Source of the DNA: a virus
Strand: one strand, 5' to 3'
IMG/VR virus record: IMGVR_UViG_3300025645_000381
Coordinates: 1 to 26,726 of that record
DNA length: 26,726 nt
In this document: one piece after another, positions 8,838-13,872 of the stretch
How positions within the stretch are numbered: position 1 is the first letter of the stretch
How the letters are laid out: the number at the start of each line of letters is the position of its first letter
The notes under the pieces: model-generated
The model's input: the letters and a program-made list of their open reading frames with translations, nothing else
Databases searched by the model: none
Told to the model about the DNA's origin: nothing
Position numbers and translations under genes: made by a program

Positions 8838-9321
8838 CTTCGCCTTTTTCATTCAAACCGGCCAAGGCATCTGAAACAACATCATCAATTAGCTTTACCT
8901 GATCCGGTAAAAGAGGAATACGTTTTTGAATTTGGTTTGAAATATCGATCAGTTTGCTTTTTGTAATACCTAACGGTGCGTTATAAAGTTCAAACATTGC
9001 GTCTGATGGGATCATTTCACCGATATCTTTTTCATTTTGCAGTTTGATTTTAATTGCTGCTTGTTTCTCTTTTTCCGTTTTCCATTCCTCGGCCGTTTCA
9101 GGCTGTTTGGTATTTCCGGTTAACTCTATCGATCTTCGGCCCTTTTCAGCCTTAATCATTCGGATTACTTCAGATTGATATTTCACGAATGCTTGTATTG
9201 ATTTTTCTAAATCAATTTTGTTTGCAGGGTTTAGTACAACTGAGTATCCGTGTCTTTCATGGTTGCGGATTGTTCGTTCATGTACGCCCAACTTTTCCGC
9301 TAATTGTTTTTTAGTAGTCAC
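8740..9321 (-). CDS. Terminase small subunit, lambda Nu1-like
   Basis: The protein has 193 residues (lambda Nu1 has 181). An N-terminal winged helix-turn-helix (KKQLAEKLGVHERTIRNHERHG, residues about 4-25) should bind the packaging site. A Lys/Glu-rich helical segment (about 75-105) and a C-terminal helix fit oligomerisation and binding to the large subunit. It starts at 9321 and overlaps the large subunit gene. A cos-type packaging site would be expected in the gap upstream (9322-9470). Confidence 0.87.
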   Translation of the reverse strand: MTTKKQLAEKLGVHERTIRNHERHGYSVVLNPANKIDLEKSIQAFVKYQSEVIRMIKAEKGRRSIELTGNTKQPETAEEWKTEKEKQAAIKIKLQNEKDIGEMIPSDAMFELYNAPLGITKSKLIDISNQIQKRIPLLPDQVKLIDDVVSDALAGLNEKGEDELQPLIKEIIERYSKYHRAAAEDADYSMDNG

Positions 9322-9470
9322 TTTTTAAAATTCTTGCAGATAGGCTGAAAAGCGGAAAGGGAATCAGTCAAAAAATTTAAAAAAAAATATGTTTCCCCGA
9401 GAGTTTCTAACCCGCTAAAATCGAATACCCCCTCCGGAGTACCTTTTCCCAATCCCGAAAAAATCGCTGA
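9322..9470. other. Non-coding gap upstream of terminase; candidate cos region
   Basis: This 149-bp gap contains no convincing ORF. It holds a poly-A/T stretch (9375-9392) next to a GC-rich part with the symmetric octamer CTCCGGAG (9432-9439) inside ACCCCCTCCGGAGTACC. In lambda the cos site lies just before the small terminase gene, and its nicking site has twofold symmetry. The position is right and the symmetry suggestive, but no similarity to a known cos is claimed. Confidence 0.35.
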
Positions 9471-9809
9471 TTACTTCCAATGCCATAACGTCTTATCACC
9501 AACGTCTGGTTGAATAGCGTTAACGCAGTGATTAAAGTTACCTTCAAGCGGCCAGAATAATAGGTTAACTAGCCACATGAATGGAACAATCCAAATGACG
9601 CCGCGTTGATATGCTTTACCAATTCTTGATGATATTGCTTCTCGGTAATCACCAAATAATAACGCTGTGTTCGCTAAGCAATCCACTGAAAACAGCACAG
9701 CAAGCGCATAACGATACAAAAACGTATGTTTTGGCAGGAATATAAAGCAGATAAACATGCCTAAAAGATAGTAATTGTTGATTAATAATAACTTTAATAT
9801 TTCCATTTT
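9471..9809 (-). CDS. Small membrane protein of the lysis/packaging junction
   Basis: This is a 112-residue protein. The start at 9809 is chosen because AGGAAA lies at the right distance; an upstream in-frame ATG (9833) has no such site. Two hydrophobic segments lie at about residues 8-27 and 33-50, a weaker one near 78-92, and between them ETAISSR-type text (REAISSRIGKAYQRG). The C-terminal region is hydrophilic (HCVNAIQPD). The 'ISSR-GKA...C-xx-I' pattern is familiar from a phage protein family found beside lysis genes, whose function I do not know. A holin accessory role is possible. Confidence 0.6.
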   Translation of the reverse strand, partial: KMEILKLLLINNYYLLGMFICFIFLPKHTFLYRYALAVLFSVDCLANTALLFGDYREAISSRIGKAYQRGVIWIVPFMWLVNLLFWPLEGNFNHCVNAIQPDVGDKTLWHWK

Positions 9810-9840
9810 GTTTCCTATTAAATTAGTAACCACATTCGGC

Positions 9841-9912
9841 TGATATCTGGCACGTCAGGGACGCTAATGGGGTAGCGCTCTAACAAAGATTGAAGTCAGG
9901 AGCCAGATATCA
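9841..9912. repeat. Long-range inverted repeat with internal hairpin in intergenic gap
   Basis: TGATATCTGGC (9841-9851) pairs perfectly with GCCAGATATCA (9902-9912), 11 bp. The enclosed 50 nt contain a smaller perfect hairpin, CGCTA/TAGCG (around 9872-9887). It lies in the 179-bp gap between two small membrane-protein genes. It could be a folded RNA element in the late transcript or a protein-binding site. It is not followed by a T-run, so it is not a normal terminator. Confidence 0.6.
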
Positions 9913-9924
9913 TGCGAATAGGGT

Positions 9925-9954
9925 TGCGGCTCAAAATGGAGGTAAAGAGCCGCA
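9925..9954. repeat. Second inverted repeat in the same gap
   Basis: TGCGGCTC (9925-9932) and GAGCCGCA (9947-9954) form a perfect 8-bp stem with a 14-nt loop. It lies between the preceding inverted repeat and the end of the next gene at 9989. There is no T-run on either strand. With the first repeat it makes nearly the whole gap foldable. Confidence 0.6.
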
Positions 9955-9988
9955 GATGCAAGCTTTCGCTCACGCCACATTAAAAGGG

Positions 9989-10246
9989 TTATTTACTTAA
10001 TAGCTTATCTAGCTTGGTGTTGATATTCCCTAATTGCTTTTCTATTCGTACGACGTCTTCCTTGCGCTGCGCCTCGATGCGCATCATATCTTCTTTACGT
10101 TGTGCTTTAAGTACCGAGATATTAAGCGTGTTTGCAATGGCTTTATCTTCAATAGCGTTGATATAACTAAATAGTGCAACCGCTACAACTACTGTTGAAG
10201 CTAAGTGACCTAAATTTAGTCGCTTATCTAAATGCCAATCACTCAT
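9989..10246 (-). CDS. Single-span membrane protein with charged coiled-coil tail
   Basis: The protein has 85 residues. One hydrophobic segment (about 15-32: ASTVVVAVALFSYI) is followed by a charged helix with an internal repeat (AQRKEDMMRIE / AQRKEDVVRIE, about residues 48-69) and a heptad-like C-terminus. I do not recognise a family. Topology and place next to the spanins and transglycosylase suggest a lysis-cassette role (for example antiholin-like or holin-like), as inference only. Confidence 0.55.
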   Translation of the reverse strand: MSDWHLDKRLNLGHLASTVVVAVALFSYINAIEDKAIANTLNISVLKAQRKEDMMRIEAQRKEDVVRIEKQLGNINTKLDKLLSK

Positions 10247-10308
10247 GTTTAATATTACTCTTTAAAGTTGTGCTTAATTTTGATAACACCTATTACAACG
10301 TTTTGCTG

Positions 10309-10578
10309 TTAAGGTTTAATTTGAGATTGCTCTCTCAACAACGTTCTATCTGCTTTACACTGTTGCAACAGTGCTTTTAAATCAAAAATGTAATGGATCA
10401 GGTCTTGGTTTGTCTGGCCTGAAAACTTCGGAATGTCGAAGTCCTGTATCAACTGTGCGGGCGGCGTAATTCTCACCACTTGTGTTTGCACTACCACTTC
10501 CGGTATCGTCGTTGAGCAACCCAACAACAACGTCAGGCACAAGCTCATCAGCCCATATAACATCAGTTTCATATTCAC
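10309..10578 (-). CDS. Outer-membrane spanin lipoprotein, Rz1-like
   Basis: This is an 89-residue protein with a signal peptide ending in a lipobox (LTLLLGC; Cys about residue 21), followed by a short periplasmic chain with prolines (TPPAQL). The start lies inside the Rz-like gene in another frame, and the ORF runs past the end of Rz, an overlapped spanin layout. O-spanins join the Rz-type i-spanin to fuse inner and outer membranes at the end of lysis in Gram-negative hosts. Its periplasmic part (about 68 residues) is longer than lambda Rz1. Confidence 0.8.
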   Translation of the reverse strand: MNMKLMLYGLMSLCLTLLLGCSTTIPEVVVQTQVVRITPPAQLIQDFDIPKFSGQTNQDLIHYIFDLKALLQQCKADRTLLREQSQIKP

Positions 10579-10885
10579 TGTCCCGTAATTTAACTTTTAA
10601 TTCTGTTTTTGACTGACTCGTTGATGACGCTATCGACTGTTGAATATTAGAGCGCTTTATTGCTATTCGATCGGTGTTTTTTTGTTGCTTCTCAAGCTCG
10701 TCTATCGTTATTTGCTGCGTTGCATTAACAAGAGACATCTTCGAATTGTTATCACTCAACGTTTTATTGCTTTCAATTAACGCAGTGTTTTGAATCTTTA
10801 GGCCATAAATATATAAACCAACTGCGCCTACAGCCATAATGCTAATTAATAATGGCAGTAAAATACTTCGTAATTTTGTAAACAT
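10382..10885 (-). CDS. Inner-membrane spanin, Rz-like
   Basis: The protein has 167 residues, about the size of lambda Rz (153). One N-terminal transmembrane segment (about 10-30: LLPLLISIMAVGAVGLYIYG) precedes a periplasmic alpha-helical stretch rich in N, Q, K and E (about 35-105), typical of i-spanins. The second half fully overlaps the Rz1-like ORF. The gene start overlaps the end of the transglycosylase gene by 44 bp. Assignment is by topology and by its embedded lipoprotein partner. Confidence 0.8.
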   Translation of the reverse strand: MFTKLRSILLPLLISIMAVGAVGLYIYGLKIQNTALIESNKTLSDNNSKMSLVNATQQITIDELEKQQKNTDRIAIKRSNIQQSIASSTSQSKTELKVKLRDSEYETDVIWADELVPDVVVGLLNDDTGSGSANTSGENYAARTVDTGLRHSEVFRPDKPRPDPLHF

Positions 10886-11408
10886 AATCTATGGTCTCCA
10901 TTGAGTGATGCCCTGTTACACCAGGCAAGCATTTAATGATGGGTTGGTAATTTATCGCCATATTGCAGCGCTTTTGCGCCTTAGCAATGTTTCCGGCTCC
11001 AGCGTTATAACTAGCCAGCATTAACTTAATTCGTTCTTCTACTGGTCTTGGCGAATACCAAAACCGATATAATTTACTGTCATACCACGCGGCCGCTTCA
11101 ATATTTGTCCGGGCATCAAAAACCCCCTGACCTTTTCGAATGAATTGCGGTACATCTTCCCACGTTGCGGGCATAAATTGACAAACACCCGCAGCACCAA
11201 CAGGTGATACCGCTTTAGGTTTAAATCGGCTTTCTTGATAGCACTGGGCTTTTAATACACGCCAATCAATACCAGGCATTTGCCATGACATGGCAGATTT
11301 GAAATACAGATCGTATTTAAGCGACTGTAAAGGTGAAGCAGAACACAATGGTATAACAAGCCATGCGAGCAATAAGGTAACGCGCTTTATACATGTCATG
11401 CATCTCAT
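10842..11408 (-). CDS. Lytic transglycosylase endolysin (SLT family) with N-terminal signal
   Basis: The protein has 188 residues. A hydrophobic N-terminus (about 9-24: RVTLLLAWLVIPLCSA) looks like a signal or signal-anchor. The SLT domain follows, with catalytic Glu59 in CYQESRFKP, GVCQFMPATW (about 89-98), and ASYNAGAGNI (about 142-151), the three hallmark motifs. It should cleave the glycan strands of peptidoglycan with 1,6-anhydro product formation. The signal suggests export by the Sec system rather than passage only through a holin pore. It overlaps the putative holin gene by 92 bp. Confidence 0.9.
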   Translation of the reverse strand: MRCMTCIKRVTLLLAWLVIPLCSASPLQSLKYDLYFKSAMSWQMPGIDWRVLKAQCYQESRFKPKAVSPVGAAGVCQFMPATWEDVPQFIRKGQGVFDARTNIEAAAWYDSKLYRFWYSPRPVEERIKLMLASYNAGAGNIAKAQKRCNMAINYQPIIKCLPGVTGHHSMETIDYVYKITKYFTAIIN

Positions 11409-11541
11409 TCCATGTTTCTTTAAAATTAATGCCTGATCGCGTATCAGATATTCGCAAGGCCGTTAAAAGAAATACAGTCACCAATGTTGCGGCTATGCTC
11501 TTTTTAGCTATAGCAAATAAAATAGGTATTAAAAATTCCAT
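11317..11541 (-). CDS. Putative holin (two membrane spans)
   Basis: This 74-residue protein has two hydrophobic segments (about 2-28 and 57-74) around a polar loop (RSGINFKETWNEMHDMYKARY). Size, topology and first place in the lysis cassette, before the endolysin, fit a class II-type holin. The start ATG at 11541 has only a distant GAGG. The 3' third overlaps the transglycosylase gene. No holin family is recognised, and the other small membrane proteins at 9471 and 9989 are alternatives. Confidence 0.55.
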   Translation of the reverse strand: MEFLIPILFAIAKKSIAATLVTVFLLTALRISDTRSGINFKETWNEMHDMYKARYLIARMACYTIVFCFTFTVA

Positions 11542-11572
11542 TACATTTATCTAACCTCGGTATATTTCAGGC

Positions 11573-11606
11573 ATAAAAAAACCCCGCTTGAATTGGCGAG
11601 GTTTTA
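11573..11606 (-). terminator. Terminator before the lysis genes (candidate Q-controlled site)
   Basis: AAACCCCGC (11579-11587) pairs with GCGAGGTTT (11596-11604) with one mismatch and an 8-nt loop. On the minus strand the stem is followed by seven Ts. It lies between the Q-like gene and the first lysis gene, the position of lambda tR', where Q lets polymerase read through into late genes. That role is inference from gene order. Confidence 0.75.
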
Positions 11607-11734
11607 ACAACAATAGCAAAATTATACGTAATTTCAGTAGTGAGAAAAGGTTGTAAACAACCTGTTTTAATTTATTTTTATTTGTACTAAAAAACTAGTT
11701 AGATTTTGAAATTCAACGCGGTGCGCACTGCGCA
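11607..11734. other. Late-leader region between lysis genes and opposite-strand island
   Basis: No gene is seen here. On the minus strand there is a perfect -10 hexamer (TATAAT, 11621-11626), but the matching -35 is poor, as is common for phage late promoters, so this is a weak candidate late promoter. A perfect 7-bp hairpin, AGGTTGT/ACAACCT, lies at 11648-11663. The segment at 11719-11740 holds GC-rich TGCG repeats just before the plus-strand promoter. Confidence 0.35.
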
Positions 11735-11763
11735 TTGCGTTATATGCAAAATCGTGCTATAGT
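11735..11763 (+). promoter_or_regulatory. Promoter of the 89-residue plus-strand gene
   Basis: TTGCGT (11735-11740) and TATAGT (11758-11763) are separated by 17 bp and lie 45 bp before the ATG at 11808. The -35 is overlapped by GC-rich repeats (GTGCGCAC palindrome and repeated TGCG, 11719-11740), a plausible operator. Its own promoter, opposite to the phage operon, marks this as an independently expressed gene. Confidence 0.6.
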
Positions 11764-11807
11764 TATCTTGCTTTAGTTAAGCACTAACCAATATGGAGAT
11801 TTGAGAG

Positions 11808-12077
11808 ATGGATATAATAATCGTCAAAGAATCTTTCGTAGGGTTTGAAACATTACCAGAAAATGCAAAGGTCTCAGCCAGTCATATCATAAGAGCAATA
11901 CAAGCAGCTCCTGATATGAACAAATTGAAATCAGTATTGCCTGACGATGTAGTAACAACCGATGGCGTAGAACATCACGCCCTTGTTAAAGATAATTATC
12001 AACACGTTGCAGCGTGTATAAAGATAACAATCGACAGCAAGAACAGGGCGGTAGTTGCTTTTCAACCTTACGATTAG
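11808..12077 (+). CDS. Unknown 89-residue protein; possible toxin-antitoxin partner
   Basis: The protein begins MDIIIVKESFVGFETLPENAK and ends in AVVAFQPYD. It has one helical region (about 20-50) and short strands near the end. The size and helix-then-strands arrangement resemble the RelE/HigB toxin fold, but I do not see conserved RelE residues, so this is only a suggestion. It has a ribosome-binding site (GGAG), a consensus-like promoter upstream and a 15-bp hairpin downstream. It precedes a HigA-like HTH gene by 149 bp on the same strand. Confidence 0.6.
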   Translation: MDIIIVKESFVGFETLPENAKVSASHIIRAIQAAPDMNKLKSVLPDDVVTTDGVEHHALVKDNYQHVAACIKITIDSKNRAVVAFQPYD

Positions 12078-12081
12078 ATTT

Positions 12082-12117
12082 GTAAAGAAGTAGGCTAATT
12101 CTAGCCTACTTCTTTAC
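12082..12117 (+). terminator. Strong hairpin after the 89-residue gene
   Basis: GTAAAGAAGTAGGCT (12082-12096) and AGCCTACTTCTTTAC (12103-12117) form a perfect 15-bp stem with a 6-nt loop, 4 bp after the stop codon. No clear T-run follows, so it may act as a weak or bidirectional terminator, or protect the mRNA 3' end. It separates the two plus-strand genes, unlike a usual toxin-antitoxin operon. Confidence 0.65.
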
Positions 12118-12166
12118 TCAAAGTAAAGTTAGTAGATATTAACGAAGCTGAAAACAAAGCAGTACC

Positions 12167-12203
12167 GTACGAAACAAAATGATTTTGTACGAGATTTTAT
12201 AAT
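12167..12203 (+). promoter_or_regulatory. Putative operator and -10 of the HigA-like gene
   Basis: A dyad ACAAAAT/ATTTTGT (12174-12180 and 12182-12188) lies inside two GTACGA boxes (12167 and 12187), followed by a perfect TATAAT at 12198-12203. A good -35 is missing at the expected place, which is covered by the dyad. The arrangement suggests autoregulation by the HTH protein encoded just downstream. Confidence 0.45.
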
Positions 12204-12226
12204 TAAATTTAAAAAAGGAATTAACC

Positions 12227-12523
12227 ATGGAAAATGAAAAAACAATAGGTATAGAGGCGATAAGCCATCTACTAGCCCCACCGAAAGGTGCCTATGAATA
12301 TGTGAAAAGCATATTAGAATCTAAAGGTGAAAACCCAACACAAGCGGCAAAGAAACTAGATGTGAGCGCATCTACCGTGAAAAGACTTTTAGATGGAGGT
12401 AGCTTAACAACAAATATGGCTGCTAAATTACATAACACTTACAAAATGGATATAGATACATTATTCAACATTGAAGCTCAGGCTCACGCCTATGAAGCAC
12501 GGCACATAGCAAAAACTGCTTAG
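12227..12523 (+). CDS. HigA/VapI-type XRE antitoxin-like HTH protein
   Basis: The protein has 98 residues. The HTH lies at about 36-60 (NPTQAAKKLDVSASTVKRLLDGGS), followed by TNMAAKLHNTYKMDIDTLFNIEAQAHAYEARH, the typical HigA C-terminal helix ending. HigA-family antitoxins neutralise a RelE-fold toxin and repress their own operon. It has an AAAGGAA ribosome-binding site and a dyad over its promoter. No classical HigB is adjacent; the unknown gene at 11808 is the only candidate partner, so an orphan regulator is equally possible. Confidence 0.75.
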   Translation: MENEKTIGIEAISHLLAPPKGAYEYVKSILESKGENPTQAAKKLDVSASTVKRLLDGGSLTTNMAAKLHNTYKMDIDTLFNIEAQAHAYEARHIAKTA

Positions 12524-12532
12524 TTGCTTATT

Positions 12533-12562
12533 TTGTTGCGCTAGAATTCGCTAGCGCAACAA
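12533..12562. terminator. Hairpin between convergent HigA-like and Q-like genes
   Basis: TTGTTGCGCTAG (12533-12544) pairs perfectly with CTAGCGCAACAA (12551-12562), a 12-bp stem with a 6-nt loop. It lies between two convergent genes ending at 12523 and 12570. There is no real T-run on either strand, so terminator function is likely but not certain. Confidence 0.6.
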
Positions 12563-12569
12563 CAATCCA

Positions 12570-12923
12570 TTAAACATACGACAACAATTCGTGCTCAGCT
12601 TTTCTTAATAACTTCCACTGCTGTCGATCTAAAGTGATTGCGCCGTTTCTATACCTTAAAGCTACGACCGATATCAGTTCTGGTGGCAATTTTGATATCT
12701 TATCATCAATCAGTTCTATGTAATCAGGCACTATTATATTATTTGATAAACTGGTAAATAGATGGAGTGTGCTTGTACTAGCGCAACCAACTTCACAAGA
12801 CTCCCTGACAGATTGAACGTTAGATTTACTTGAGTAGCTTTGGCCAAGGCATTTCCTAGACCAAAACTTTCCCCACTCTTTTAATTGTAATCGTACATCT
12901 CTGATATTATCAATTGTATCCAA
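12570..12923 (-). CDS. Q: Late-gene antiterminator, Q-like
   Basis: The protein has 117 residues. The opening IRDVRLQLKEWGKFWSRK resembles the start of phage antitermination Q proteins (MRDIQxVLExWGxW), and the C-terminal half (KLPPELISVVALRYRNG) resembles a sigma region-4-like segment found in that family. The position at the end of the early operon, before the lysis genes, also fits Q, which binds near the late promoter and lets polymerase ignore terminators. The start is TTG (12923), 13 bases after a GAGGA site, and overlaps the upstream HTH gene. Confidence 0.7.
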   Translation of the reverse strand: MDTIDNIRDVRLQLKEWGKFWSRKCLGQSYSSKSNVQSVRESCEVGCASTSTLHLFTSLSNNIIVPDYIELIDDKISKLPPELISVVALRYRNGAITLDRQQWKLLRKAEHELLSYV

Positions 12924-13149
12924 TGACTAAATCCTCGGCTGTAGACATTTTCATTCTGCAAACTTTGATCACTATAGTTGAAACAGTTTTATATGTAGGT
13001 TCATGAATAAACCTTTCCCATTTGCTGATCGTCCCTTCATCCGTTTCTTTTTCACTATTCGATAACAAAGTGTAAAGCTCTGCAACTTCTGCTTGAGTAT
13101 AACCTCTAGCCTTTCTTGCTACTTTAATTAATGCACCACCACGAACCAT
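12910..13149 (-). CDS. Small XRE-type HTH protein
   Basis: This 79-residue protein is almost entirely one helix-turn-helix domain: LIKVARKARGYTQAEVAELY, an inserted acidic loop (SNSEKETDE), then GTISKWERFIHEPTYKT (recognition helix). It is coupled to its neighbours: its ATG overlaps the stop of the 67-residue gene, and its end overlaps the Q-like start. It could regulate late or early transcription with Q. The target is unknown. Confidence 0.7.
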   Translation of the reverse strand: MVRGGALIKVARKARGYTQAEVAELYTLLSNSEKETDEGTISKWERFIHEPTYKTVSTIVIKVCRMKMSTAEDLVIGYN

Positions 13150-13352
13150 TAAATACCCAACCTATTAAGTAATCGAGAGCGCCTTGCTATCACCCATTCA
13201 TCATCTTGTTGACTAAACCAATCAAGTACCTGCTGTTTATTCAAAGTCTTCAACTTATTTGCTGTTAAGCAATCTAGACGCTGCCAGCTCAACCGTTTTC
13301 GCTCTTGATCTGATTGAGGACCAAGGCTGCAGCAATTAACTTGAGACGACAT
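13149..13352 (-). CDS. Small hypothetical protein
   Basis: This 67-residue protein is basic and Gln/Arg-rich (for example DQERKRLSWQRLDCL and RRSRLLNRLGI), with a likely helical C-terminal half. No family is recognised. It overlaps the phosphatase gene by 17 bp and the HTH gene by 1 bp, and this coupling is the main evidence that it is a gene. Its ribosome-binding site is weak. Confidence 0.5.
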   Translation of the reverse strand: MSSQVNCCSLGPQSDQERKRLSWQRLDCLTANKLKTLNKQQVLDWFSQQDDEWVIARRSRLLNRLGI

Positions 13353-13812
13353 TAATAACTGTACAGTCGTATGACGGTACTAATAAACGATTTAATTTCG
13401 GAAAGTCTTTGGCAACCATTTCTACAATGCCAGGATGATCATCGATAATTATCGACTCTTCAATAAATTCATCCTTCAAGGTTGAAATAACATCACGTTT
13501 ATAATCAATTGTATTTCGGTGATCATCCATCGGCCGCATGATCAGCCTACAGCCATAATCCTGAAATTCATGGAATAACTGAGCTTTAGTTTCATTCCTA
13601 ACATTCTCCCCACGAGAAGTGACAAACACTATTGAGTGATCTGTTCTGTGTGCCAGGTGCTTGACTAAGTTAATCACCGCAAAGATCGGTTCATCATTTA
13701 TGCAAGCTTTGTTAAATTCCGTCCAATTGGGTGTGTGACCTCTAACTTCTGGCACTAGATGAGCCCTATGCAGGTTTTTAAATAAACAACCATCGATATC
13801 ACAAATAACCAT
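13336..13812 (-). CDS. Stand-alone polynucleotide 3' phosphatase (T4 PNK C-domain-like, HAD fold)
   Basis: The protein has 158 residues. HAD motif I is CDIDGCLF (Asp5, Asp7), motif II is FVTSRGE (about 63-69), a conserved Lys/Arg comes in TIDYKRDVI (Lys105), and motif III is IIIDDHPGIVEMV (Asp124, Asp125). The stretch MRPMDDHRNTIDYKRD strongly resembles the phosphatase half of T4 PseT. It should remove 3' phosphates from nucleic acid ends, helping repair of host-cleaved tRNA or DNA. The kinase half is absent. Start at 13812, with AAAGGA upstream. Confidence 0.8.
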   Translation of the reverse strand: MVICDIDGCLFKNLHRAHLVPEVRGHTPNWTEFNKACINDEPIFAVINLVKHLAHRTDHSIVFVTSRGENVRNETKAQLFHEFQDYGCRLIMRPMDDHRNTIDYKRDVISTLKDEFIEESIIIDDHPGIVEMVAKDFPKLNRLLVPSYDCTVINVVSS

Positions 13813-13836
13813 ATTTTATCCTTTAAAATTGCGTTT

Positions 13837-13866
13837 AAGGTATTCCACTTAGAGATACCTTTTTTT
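13837..13866 (+). terminator. Plus-strand terminator hairpin upstream of the phosphatase gene
   Basis: AAGGTAT (13837-13843) and ATACCTT (13855-13861) form a 7-bp stem with an 11-nt loop, followed by seven Ts at 13860-13866 on the plus strand. It lies between the phosphatase start and the integrase stop. In the operon direction it shows an A-run, so it would mostly stop antisense transcription entering the integrase gene. Confidence 0.55.
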
Positions 13867-13872
13867 ATTAAT

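Noticed and set aside
9841-9912. tRNA-like text (GTTAGAGCGCTACCCCAT) on the minus strand
   Set aside because: The anticodon loop would be six bases and lack the universal U33, and there is no acceptor stem or T-arm in the right place. The strong feature is the 11-bp inverted repeat, not a cloverleaf.
10174-10380. Plus-strand 68-codon ORF over the spanin region
   Set aside because: It is antisense to the lysis genes, hydrophobic only because of its frame, and has no start context.
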